NCBI GenBank assembly: GCA_020723995.1
Contig: DYHT01000008.1
Span: 1-64,000, forward strand
From: Chloroflexus sp.
GTDB lineage: Bacteria > Chloroflexota > Anaerolineae > Anaerolineales > Villigracilaceae
Length of the DNA: 64,000 nt
Direction of reading: 5' to 3'
The position numbers and the translations under genes are program-made. Position 1 is the first letter of the stretch. Every line of letters begins with the position of its first letter. Shown piece after piece: positions 31,779 through 39,278 of this stretch. The notes under the pieces are model-generated. The model was not told where the DNA came from. It made no database searches and was given only the letters and a program-made list of their open reading frames with translations.

Positions 31779-33254
31779 ATGAAACTGCTCGCGCCTGAAA
31801 ACCTGAATCGGATTGAGCGCTTCTTGTGGGCGCTTACGCTGGTAACCATACCGGTGACCAGCTTCCGGTTCATGCCTTTCATGGGGTCCGATTCACAAGT
31901 CCGTCCGCTTTCACTCATTCCGGCTGTATTGCTCTTGTTTGTGCTGGTCATACGTTGTTTACAGCAGCGCCGCTTACTTTTCTGGAGTAGCAGTCTCCTC
32001 CCTTTGATGGCGTTTGCACTCGCTGCGCTCCTGTCCAGTGCGGTCGGGTTCTTTCTGGCCCCCGTGGATTTGTATCATTATAATTACGCGAGTCGCCTGT
32101 TGCGGGCGTGGATCACTTTTGGAGTGGGGTTGATATTCTTTTTCGTCCCTATGAGCATGAATCATGATGAACAAGATTTGAAATTTACCCTCAAATGGTT
32201 GTTTGTAGGTTTAATAGCGCAGGTGACATGGGCAGGAATCCAGTTATTCAGTTTTTATATTCCTGAAGTGTATTTGGGATACGCTCTTGATAAGATCCAG
32301 AAAACAGTCATGATGGCAGGCCTTGCGCCTAATCGGCGTATTTCTGGTCTGACTTTGGAACCTTCCTGGCTTGCCGCACAGGTGATGACGGTCTATTTGC
32401 CATGGGCTTTTGCTTCTTTGCTAAAAGCCTATCACTGGGACAAGCGTCGCTGGCTGGCGCCTGTCAGCTTGGCGGCATGTGGCGCGCTTATTCTCTTCAC
32501 CTATTCCCGCAGCGGCATTTTGACGGCTGCCGCGGCATCGCTCTTGACTTTCTTGTTCATCGGTTGGGGCTGGATGAGACAAACCTGGGAATGGTTTTTG
32601 CGGCCTTTCCGCCGCATGAATCCGGTTTTGGCGCGGCGGATGTTGGAGGTGAGCGTGAGAATCGCAATGATTGCCGTCATCCTGGCGGGACTGGCGGGCG
32701 GGTCTTATATTCTTACGCGCAATACATATTTTGCCCAGATTTGGCAGTCTGACAAGAAAAATCTGGTGGATTATTTTGTGGATATCTACGCCGGGCCGCG
32801 CCTTGCCTACGCCTGGGCTGGGTGGACTATTTTCGAACAGCATCCTTGGAGCGGAGTCGGCCTTGGTGCAACCGGGCTATATTTTTATCAGGCTGTGCCA
32901 GATTGGTCACGCTTCAACATTACCGAGATTGCCCAACTCTTGTCGCCGGATAACCTCACTTACCCGAATACTAAAAACTTGTATATCCGCTTGCTAGCTG
33001 AGACGGGAATTGCAGGATTCTGGTTGTTTATTTCTTTTTACTTGCTCGTGCTGGGAAAAGTGCTTACCCTTATGCGTTCACGGCGCAAAGAACTTGTCTT
33101 TGTAGGAGTGGCCAGCCTGCTGGCTTGGTTTGCAATTGTCGCGCTCGGTTTTACCCAGGATTCGCTGGCCATGCCAAATATGTGGATTAATATCGGCATC
33201 CTATTGGGAATGGCTGCCAGCATCCCGGAATCCGAAGCCAATATCCAAGCATAA
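31779..33254 (+). CDS. O-antigen ligase/polymerase-like membrane protein
   Basis: A 491-residue polytopic protein with about 11-12 helices. The family signature lies in the large external loop and the following helix: FEQHPWSGVGLGATGLYFYQ, then YPNTKNLYIRLLAETGIAGF, matching WaaL/Wzy_C proteins where a His and Arg residue act in transfer. The ATG at 31779 follows the Wzz stop by one base. It either polymerises repeat units or ligates the finished glycan to its anchor. It closes the polysaccharide island; no flippase is visible in the window. Confidence 0.78.
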   Translation: MKLLAPENLNRIERFLWALTLVTIPVTSFRFMPFMGSDSQVRPLSLIPAVLLLFVLVIRCLQQRRLLFWSSSLLPLMAFALAALLSSAVGFFLAPVDLYHYNYASRLLRAWITFGVGLIFFFVPMSMNHDEQDLKFTLKWLFVGLIAQVTWAGIQLFSFYIPEVYLGYALDKIQKTVMMAGLAPNRRISGLTLEPSWLAAQVMTVYLPWAFASLLKAYHWDKRRWLAPVSLAACGALILFTYSRSGILTAAAASLLTFLFIGWGWMRQTWEWFLRPFRRMNPVLARRMLEVSVRIAMIAVILAGLAGGSYILTRNTYFAQIWQSDKKNLVDYFVDIYAGPRLAYAWAGWTIFEQHPWSGVGLGATGLYFYQAVPDWSRFNITEIAQLLSPDNLTYPNTKNLYIRLLAETGIAGFWLFISFYLLVLGKVLTLMRSRRKELVFVGVASLLAWFAIVALGFTQDSLAMPNMWINIGILLGMAASIPESEANIQA

Positions 33255-33281
33255 TTCTTGTTTTTGCATTATCATATACTC

Positions 33282-35030
33282 GTGCGTAACTCCGCCTCCT
33301 CCCCCACTGGCTGGTTCGTGGTCTCCGTGCGCTGGCTGACCATCCTGGGATTGACGGTATCATTGTCCCTGCATGGCAGCCTGGGGAGCGCGCCGATTTT
33401 GCTGCTGCTCGGTCTGGCCGCTTGGAATATTGCCATGACCCTGATGGCGGGGGCGAATCGCTGCCGGCCGCCTCACCGCAGGATGAGCGTCGTCCTGGAT
33501 CTGGCCGTCGCCCTGGCTCTTTTCTGGCAGCAGGGCGGCTTTAGCAGCCCGGCATATTGGGCCGGCTTGCTGCCAATCTTCACGGCGGTTGTCTCCTTCC
33601 AGATCGGCAGCGCTTTGATCGTCGCCATCCTGGTCTCCCTGGCCAAAGTGGGGCTGGCCTGGCTACTTATGCCCTCATTGTTGGAGCTACCGGTGGCGGG
33701 GATGGCGGCGATTGTCCTGTTGATTATTGCCCTTTTGCTTGGTTTTCTGGGGCGAGGGTTGGCGAAAGACCGGACTCCCGTGCAACCTGAAACGTCGGAG
33801 AAAGTTGAAAAAGGCGTGGAGGGTGAACGCCTGCGCGCCATCTCCACCCTGATCTCCACACTGACTGCGACGTTGAACTATCAGCGCGTGATCGATTCGG
33901 CTCTCGACCTCAGCCTGAGCGCGCTGAATTCCGATCCGAACGCCCAACCGGACGACCGCTTGATCGGCGCGGTGTTGCTGTTTTCAAAAGAGGAAACGCT
34001 CAAGATCGCCTCCGCCCGGCGCTTTACGCCCGCGGATCTAAGCATCATCTTGCCGGGCGCAGAAGGCGCGTTTGCCAAGACCATTGAAGATGGCCATCCG
34101 CTCCTCGTTACCAACGTGGCTGAAGATCCGGAACTGAATCGCATTGTCGCCTTGCGGGTGTGCAGCCAGGTATATTGTTTCCCCTTGCGCAGCGGATTCA
34201 GCGTCTACGGCTTATTGGTCTTCGGTCATCCGGATGCCAATTATTTCACACCCGACCGGATGGAGGTCTTGGATATCCTCGGTCAGCAGACGGTGATCGC
34301 CATACAGAACGCCCGCCTGTACCAAGACCTGGCTAACGAGCGTGACCGCATTATCGAGGCGCAGGAGGAGGCCAGGAAGAAACTGGCGCGTGACCTGCAC
34401 GACGGCCCAACCCAATCGGTCTCCGCCATTGCGATGCGCGTCAATTTGGCTCAACGAACGATGGTCAAAGACCCGAAAGCGGCCTATGAGGAATTGAGCC
34501 GCATCGAGGACCTGGCCCGCCGCACGACCAAAGAGATCCGTCACATGCTCTTCACGCTGCGCCCGCTGACGCTCGAAACCCAGGGTTTGGTCGCCGCCCT
34601 GCAGGCGATGGCCGGAAAAATGAAAGAAACTTATTCGCAGAACGTGCTCATCAACATTGATGAGGGCTTGCTCGACCAGTTGGAATTAAGCAAGCAAGGC
34701 GTCATCTTTTACATCGTCGAAGAGGCGGTCAACAACGCCCGCAAACATGCCAAGGCGGCCCACATCGGGGTACGCCTGCGCTCACTCGAAGAGGGACTGG
34801 CCCTGCTCGAAATCCTGGACGACGGCGTCGGCTTCGACATGGAAGCTGTCAACCGCACCTATGATAACCGCGGCAGCCTGGGCATGGTCAACCTGCGCGA
34901 GCGCACCGAACTGGTGAACGGTCTGCTGCATATCCAATCGGCCCCCGGGAAGGGCACTCGAGTCCAGGTTTTCATTCCCCTGACCGAAGAGGCTGCCGAC
35001 CGGCTGCATCACGCGGCGGGTATCGGCTAG
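33282..35030 (+). CDS. NarL-type sensor histidine kinase (HisKA_3) with GAF domain
   Basis: Membrane sensor kinase. About residues 12-175 form 5-6 membrane helices, residues about 190-350 a GAF domain, and then the HisKA_3 helix with LARDLHDGPTQSVSAIAMRV, whose His is the phosphorylation site. The ATPase domain has VEEAVNNARKHA (N box), LDDGVGFD (G1) and RGSLGMVNLRERTEL (G2). No ATG precedes the hydrophobic start; GTG at 33282 is chosen, TTG 33258 is possible. No response regulator gene is adjacent, so its partner lies elsewhere. A link to the glycan genes is not shown. Confidence 0.83.
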   Translation: MRNSASSPTGWFVVSVRWLTILGLTVSLSLHGSLGSAPILLLLGLAAWNIAMTLMAGANRCRPPHRRMSVVLDLAVALALFWQQGGFSSPAYWAGLLPIFTAVVSFQIGSALIVAILVSLAKVGLAWLLMPSLLELPVAGMAAIVLLIIALLLGFLGRGLAKDRTPVQPETSEKVEKGVEGERLRAISTLISTLTATLNYQRVIDSALDLSLSALNSDPNAQPDDRLIGAVLLFSKEETLKIASARRFTPADLSIILPGAEGAFAKTIEDGHPLLVTNVAEDPELNRIVALRVCSQVYCFPLRSGFSVYGLLVFGHPDANYFTPDRMEVLDILGQQTVIAIQNARLYQDLANERDRIIEAQEEARKKLARDLHDGPTQSVSAIAMRVNLAQRTMVKDPKAAYEELSRIEDLARRTTKEIRHMLFTLRPLTLETQGLVAALQAMAGKMKETYSQNVLINIDEGLLDQLELSKQGVIFYIVEEAVNNARKHAKAAHIGVRLRSLEEGLALLEILDDGVGFDMEAVNRTYDNRGSLGMVNLRERTELVNGLLHIQSAPGKGTRVQVFIPLTEEAADRLHHAAGIG

Positions 35031-35057
35031 ATTCCACCTATCAAAACCTGAGGTGCT

Positions 35058-35855
35058 ATGCCATTCGCCGCCGGGATGCATTATTTCATCCATGACTCCC
35101 AAACATCGGGGGCAGGAGGGGGCGACGTTTTCAGGCCGCCTGTGATCCTGATCCACGGAGCGGGAGGCAATTATCTCTATTGGCCGCCCGAAATTCGGCG
35201 GCTGAGTGGTTTTCGCGTCTTGGCGCTCGACCTGCCCGGGCACGGCAAATCCAGCGGCATGGGATTGCAGTCTGTGTGTGACTATGCCCGCAGCGTAGTG
35301 GATTTCATGGATACCGTCGGACTCTGGCGGGCGGTCGTCCTCGGGCATTCGATGGGCGGCGCTATCGCGCTGACCCTGGCGCTCGACCACGCGGAACGCG
35401 TCGCCGGACTTGGCCTGCTCGGGACGGGAGCGCGTTTGCGCGTCGCCCAGATTATGCTCACCAACACCGCCAATGCGGCCACCTTTTCGCTGGCCGTCCA
35501 GATGATCAACGAATGGGCCTTTGGGCCGCAAGCCGACCCTCACCTAAAAGCGCTGGCCGCCAAACGCATGGCGGAAACACGTCCGGCTGTATTGCACGGC
35601 GATTTACTGGCTTGCGATTCCTTTGATGTCATGGATCGCCTGAGCGAGATGCGTGTTCCTACCCTGATCATTTGCGGTACGGAAGATAAACTGACCCCCC
35701 TTACCTATTCCAAAACCCTGGCCTCCCGAATCCCAGGCGCCGCGCTCCAGACTGTAGACGGCGCCGGTCACATGGTCATGCTCGAGGAACCTCGCCGCGT
35801 GGCTGGAGCCTTGACGGTTTTCTTGAAGACGGTACCATATCAACCTGGAATGTAG
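35058..35855 (+). CDS. Alpha/beta hydrolase
   Basis: A 265-residue serine hydrolase. The oxyanion region is LIHGAGGNYLYW, the nucleophile is Ser98 in LGHSMGG, the acid Asp210 in CGTEDKLTP and the base His238 in GAGHMVMLEEP, so the triad is complete. It has no signal peptide, hence acts in the cytoplasm. The substrate (ester, lactone or C-C bond) cannot be read from the sequence. It follows the histidine kinase after 27 bases and is probably co-transcribed. After it comes a 528-base gap filled with repeats. Confidence 0.85.
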   Translation: MPFAAGMHYFIHDSQTSGAGGGDVFRPPVILIHGAGGNYLYWPPEIRRLSGFRVLALDLPGHGKSSGMGLQSVCDYARSVVDFMDTVGLWRAVVLGHSMGGAIALTLALDHAERVAGLGLLGTGARLRVAQIMLTNTANAATFSLAVQMINEWAFGPQADPHLKALAAKRMAETRPAVLHGDLLACDSFDVMDRLSEMRVPTLIICGTEDKLTPLTYSKTLASRIPGAALQTVDGAGHMVMLEEPRRVAGALTVFLKTVPYQPGM

Positions 35856-35877
35856 TTTATTCCCCCGCAGGCCTAAT

Positions 35878-36037
35878 ATTACAGCGCAATGTTGCTTTTC
35901 CTCATGTCAGCATGTCATTCTGAGCACCCTGGTGCTTTTCCAGGGTACGAAGAATCTCACATTTGCCAGGCGGAGACCCTTCGGGCGTAAAGAACACGCC
36001 CTCAGGGTGACAGGCCAGAGGAACATTGCGCTGTAAT
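35878..36037. mobile_element. MITE-like element, family 1, copy B
   Basis: 160 bp with perfect 16-bp terminal inverted repeats ATTACAGCGCAATGTT, an inner TGTCATTCTGAG / CTCAGGGTGACA pair and no gene. It matches the copy at 21637 apart from 3 bases and that copy's missing left end. No clean target duplication was found. In 36038-36177 there is only a short ATG-led stretch behind GGGAGG (ATG at 36158) that the next element interrupts. Confidence 0.82.
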
Positions 36038-36177
36038 GCTAAGCAACTATCTCAAAAGAGGCCGGCCGGGCTCCCATGCCCGGCAATTCAACCGCCGCCG
36101 TACCGAGACCCGACGAAGCAACCCCCTGCAACCTGCAAACAATCCAAGGGAGGTGCCATGAAACTGCTTCGTCGCGG

Positions 36178-36328
36178 GTAACTATTCAGCCAGCGCTGAG
36201 TACACCGATTTGTCACTCTGAGCGGAGCGAAGAGTCCCCTCCAGCGTGGGGGATGCTTCGTCGCACACCGTCCTGGCGGTCGGTGCCAGGGAAAAACGCT
36301 CCTCAGCATGACAGGCCTGAATAGTTAC
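36178..36328. mobile_element. MITE-like element, family 2, copy A, with 8-bp target duplication
   Basis: 151 bp, terminal inverted repeats GTAACTATTCAG, flanked on both sides by CGTCGCGG (36170-36177 and 36329-36336). It contains a TGTCACTCTGAG / CTCAGCATGACA inner pair and no gene. Only one base differs from the copy at 41330. GTAA ends and 8-bp duplications are the habit of IS66-family transposition, so an IS66-type transposase elsewhere is the likely mobiliser. It splits a possible 20-codon peptide frame starting at 36158. Confidence 0.85.
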
Positions 36329-36383
36329 CGTCGCGGAGCTTATACTGAGCATAGCGAAGTGCTCCTCGCAGCGACATGATTTG

Positions 36384-36983
36384 TTAAACTCCAAGCCACT
36401 CTTTTAAAATTTGGCTCGCGTTCTGGATTGCCCGCGCCCGGTGGCTCAGGCGGTTTTTTTCGTGCATAGCCAGTTCGGCCATCGTTCGCCCCAGGGATGG
36501 GATGAGAAAGATAGGATCGTAGCCGAAACCACCCGTCCCACGCTCGTCGGGGATGATTTGACCCTCACATTCGCCCAGCGCATAACGCACATCGCCCCCC
36601 GGCGTGGCGACAGCAACTGTTGCCCGGAAGCGCGCCGTCCAGGGACGCGGCTTGCCTTGCAATTGCTGCAACAGGTAAGCTCGCCGGTCGGCGTCAGTGG
36701 CATCTGGCCAGGGGGCGAAACGATGGGAATGCAGGCCCGGTTTGCCATCCAGCACATCCACTTCCAGGCCGGAGTCATCGCCCAGGGCGATCATCCCGCT
36801 GGCACGCGCGAAAGCCAGCGCCTTGCGCGCCGCATTCTCGGCATAGGTCTGGCCGTCTTCGGTGACGTGGAGGTGCAGGCCGAGGTCGGCCGGGAGATAC
36901 AGTTGCACGCCCAGGTCGTCCAGCAGGGCCTGCATCTCGCGGACTTTGCCGGGGTTGTTGGTGGCTAATAGTAACTTCGGCAT
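36384..36983 (-). CDS. rdgB: XTP/dITP diphosphatase (RdgB/HAM1)
   Basis: Hydrolyses XTP, dITP and ITP to monophosphates plus pyrophosphate, keeping deaminated purines out of DNA and RNA. LLLATNNPGKVREMQALL is the N-terminal signature, ALGDDSGLEVDVLDGKPGL holds the metal-binding Asp, and GTGGFGYDPIF and SHRARAI are the substrate loops. At 199 residues it has normal family length. It is the first of the minus-strand block; the gap behind its start carries a family 3 element. Confidence 0.93.
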   Translation of the reverse strand: MPKLLLATNNPGKVREMQALLDDLGVQLYLPADLGLHLHVTEDGQTYAENAARKALAFARASGMIALGDDSGLEVDVLDGKPGLHSHRFAPWPDATDADRRAYLLQQLQGKPRPWTARFRATVAVATPGGDVRYALGECEGQIIPDERGTGGFGYDPIFLIPSLGRTMAELAMHEKNRLSHRARAIQNASQILKEWLGV

Positions 36984-37020
36984 AATCTCCTGGTCACGGG
37001 TCAGAGCGGATACTGGTTTT

Positions 37021-37128
37021 GTAACTGCTCAGCCGCGCAGTGGAACGTGTCAACGAATATCCAACGAACACCTGCCCCACCGCAGGTGTTCGTTGGATAT
37101 TCGTTGACAGCAGTGGTTGAGCAATTAC
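37021..37128. mobile_element. MITE-like element, family 3, copy A, with 8-bp target duplication
   Basis: 108 bp with imperfect terminal repeats GTAACTGCTCAGCC and GTAATTGCTCAACC (inverted), flanked by CTGGTTTT on both sides (37013-37020, 37129-37136). Inside is a perfect hairpin with 26-bp arms made of CAACGAATATCC-like units. Its right end supplies the stop codon of queG (TAA, 37125-37127 on the minus strand). The terminal GTAACT is shared with family 2. Confidence 0.85.
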
Positions 37129-38288
37129 CTGGTTTTTATGTGTTCGATCGCCCAGGCAGCAGAGGCGCGCACCAGCGGTTCAGGGTCAAGCAAAGCTTCT
37201 CGAAGCGCCGGAATGGCCGCCGGTTCACGCGCGTTGCCGAGTGCGATAGCCACATTGCGCAAGTAGCCGCGCCGCTTGGCGCGTTTGATCGGACTGTCTT
37301 TGAACTTTTCATTGAACACCTGTGACGTCAGTTGCATTTCCTGGATCAGGTCTGGAGAGGCAACACCCGGACGGGGCGCAAAGGCCGGATCGCCAACGGC
37401 CTCCGCGACATCGTACCCGAAGGGTAAGCGGTTCCACGGGCAGACCATCTGGCAGACATCACAGCCAAAAACCCATACGCCCATGCGGGCGCGCAATTCA
37501 GGTGGGATTTCTTCTTTCAACTCAATGGTCAGGTACGAGATGCAGCGGCGGGCATCCAGAGTGCGGTCGGGCAGGATGCAGGCGGTCGGGCAGGCGTCAA
37601 TGCAGCGCGTACAGGTTCCGCAACGATCGGCCTCGAAGGGAGGATCGGGTTCAAGTTCAATGCCGAGCAATATCTCGGCCAGCAAAAAATATGAACCCAG
37701 ATGGGGATTGATGAGGCAGGTGTTCTTCCCGATCCAGCCCAAGCCGGCGCGCTGGGCCAGGTCGCGTTCCAGGATAGGGCCGCTATCGGTGTAGCCGCGG
37801 TTGGGGACATGAAGCCCAATGTGGTTCTCGATGAACGCCGCCAAAGCGCGCAGTCGCTCAGGCAGGAAGAGGTGGTAATCCATGCCCCAGGCATAGGCCG
37901 CGATGCGCCCGTGAGGCGATTTTCCCACCCCCACCCTGCCCTCCCCCATTCTGGCCCCCCTCTGTCCCCCCATTTCTGAACTTCGAAATGGGGGGAGGTA
38001 AGGGGGGCGGGGAGGGTTGGGGAGGGGGTCAGGGGTGAGGGTCGGATTTGGGTAGCGCACGCCGAGCACGAGGATGGAACGACATTCGGGCAGGATGCGG
38101 CGCGGGTCGCGACGGCGCGCCCGGGCGCGTTCGTCCGCCAGATAAGCCATATGACCATGCCGCCCCAAGGCCAGCCAATTCTCATAGGCGGACCAGTGGG
38201 GCGGTGGATCGGGCGTGGTGATACCGGCGAGATCGAACCCCAGCCGGCGGGCTTCATCCTTGATGGATTGGGCTAACGATTCAGCCAC
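37125..38288 (-). CDS. queG: Epoxyqueuosine reductase QueG with in-frame insertion
   Basis: Reduces epoxyqueuosine to queuosine in tRNA, using cobalamin and two [4Fe-4S] clusters. Cluster motifs CGTCTRCIDACPTACI and CDVCQMVCPWNR are complete. The N-terminal cobalamin domain runs up to YAWGMDYH, and HEAT-type repeats (AAIPALREALLDPEP) form the C-terminus. Between ILVLGVRYPNP and GRIAAYAWG about 43 residues rich in Pro, Arg and Gly are inserted by a palindromic repeat (37924-38042). The last three sense codons and stop lie in the target duplication and end of a mobile element. Length 387 against about 340-380 in relatives. Confidence 0.9.
   Translation of the reverse strand: MAESLAQSIKDEARRLGFDLAGITTPDPPPHWSAYENWLALGRHGHMAYLADERARARRRDPRRILPECRSILVLGVRYPNPTLTPDPLPNPPRPPYLPPFRSSEMGGQRGARMGEGRVGVGKSPHGRIAAYAWGMDYHLFLPERLRALAAFIENHIGLHVPNRGYTDSGPILERDLAQRAGLGWIGKNTCLINPHLGSYFLLAEILLGIELEPDPPFEADRCGTCTRCIDACPTACILPDRTLDARRCISYLTIELKEEIPPELRARMGVWVFGCDVCQMVCPWNRLPFGYDVAEAVGDPAFAPRPGVASPDLIQEMQLTSQVFNEKFKDSPIKRAKRRGYLRNVAIALGNAREPAAIPALREALLDPEPLVRASAAWAIEHIKTR
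37924..38042. repeat. Palindromic element inserted in frame into queG
   Basis: About 119 bp in which C-rich (CCCTGCCCTCCCCCATT) and G-rich (GGGGAGGGTTGGGGAGGG) halves can pair around CCCCCATTT-CTGAACTTCG-AAATGGGGG. It encodes the segment PLPNPPRPPYLPPFRSSE and following Gly/Arg-rich residues, absent from normal QueG. Confidence 0.8.
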
Positions 38289-38290
38289 TG

Positions 38291-38953
38291 TCAGGGTGCC
38301 GGCGTACCGCTTACTTTGATAATGAGGGTCAGATAAGTGCCGAAGTAGTAACCTTTATCGTTCTGCATTCTGAAGTGGGCGCCAAACTGGCCGCTGTTGA
38401 CCGGCGCGGTGAGCGTCACAGAAACGTCAATTTCCTCGCCGGGGTTGACCGCCCGAGTCAGATAAGCCGGCGGGGTGGTTTTCCAATTGGTTCCTTCGCC
38501 TCCAAAGCCAAAAGCCAGCCGGTAGTTGCTGTTCCAGATGCAGGCGCCATTGTTCTTTATCCTCCAAGTCTTGACGAACTGGGCGCCAGGAGCGATTTCG
38601 CTATAATCAGGAATGGTTTTGTCGTCTATATATGCAGAGTTGTCGCAGGATTGCTGATCGGTAGGCAGAGGTGTATCAATGCTGAACGGCGTGGCAGTTA
38701 TTCCCCCAGGGGGCGTATCCGTGATCAAAGGCGTTTTGGTGGCTCCCAAGGTGGATATCGCTTCGGGGATGAGCGTGGCCGTCGGCGTTTTGGTCATGGC
38801 TGCGGCGGTTTGGGAAATGATGGCGAAGGCCGTTTCCACCGCGGCGGTGTAGACTGCATCCGGGCTAATGGTGGGGGTGGCTTTCCCGCCACAAGCGCTC
38901 AGCATGAGCAAGATCAGCATTGGGAAAATCCAGAAAGGTTTCGTGAGGCGCAT
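38291..38953 (-). CDS. Lipoprotein with NBR1-type Ig-like domain
   Basis: Secreted, membrane-anchored protein of about 220 residues. A basic start and hydrophobic stretch end in the lipobox LMLSAC, so Cys is lipidated and the protein sits outside the membrane. A Thr/Pro-rich linker follows, then from about residue 105 the Ig domain found in NBR1 (PF16158 type): FVKTWRIKNNGACIWNSNYR, AVNPGEEIDVSVTLTAP and GAHFRMQNDKGYYFG. The start at 38953 is chosen because GGAGG lies 7 bases before it; ATG 38956 is equivalent. It is paralogous to the N-terminal part of the next minus-strand gene. Exact role is unknown, probably a surface carbohydrate or protein binding module. Confidence 0.82.
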   Translation of the reverse strand: MRLTKPFWIFPMLILLMLSACGGKATPTISPDAVYTAAVETAFAIISQTAAAMTKTPTATLIPEAISTLGATKTPLITDTPPGGITATPFSIDTPLPTDQQSCDNSAYIDDKTIPDYSEIAPGAQFVKTWRIKNNGACIWNSNYRLAFGFGGEGTNWKTTPPAYLTRAVNPGEEIDVSVTLTAPVNSGQFGAHFRMQNDKGYYFGTYLTLIIKVSGTPAP

Positions 38954-39052
38954 CATATCCTCCATTTCGACAAATAGGTCGGCGATACCAGCATAAGGAT
39001 ACTTTCATTATAACTTAATCGGACTGGCGCAAAAGAGTTTCACTCAATTTAA

Positions 39053-39175
39053 GTAACTGCTCAACCAACGCAGTCAACGAATGACGAAACGAATAAACGA
39101 ATTGACCGCGATCGCCACGCCATTCGTTTATTCGTTGGATATTCGTTGACAGAACTGCGTTGGCTGGGCAGTTAC
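39053..39175. mobile_element. MITE-like element, family 3, copy B
   Basis: 123 bp with 22-bp terminal inverted repeats (two mismatches) beginning GTAACTGCTCAACC. The centre has CGAATGACGAAACGAATAAA-type units pairing with ATTCGTTTATTCG. Flanks CAATTTAA and CGATTAAA agree in 6 of 8 bases, so this is an older insertion than copy A. It lies in the 325-base gap between the two lipoprotein genes; nothing else is seen there. Confidence 0.75.
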
Positions 39176-39278
39176 CGATTAAACATCAATCGAGCGGACA
39201 AGTTGCACTGGTGTCCGCCCGACTGAGTGAGGATGAGAGGCCTCAAGAGGCTTCATCCATAGGTGGTGTCATTCACAC

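Noticed and set aside
35856-36383. tRNA or small RNA gene in the large gap
   Set aside because: The hairpins are explained by two inverted-repeat elements; no cloverleaf or anticodon arm was found.
37021-39175. CRISPR array suspected from repeated CAACGAATATCC-like sequences
   Set aside because: They are inverted arms of two mobile-like elements, not direct repeats with regular spacers; no cas gene is present.
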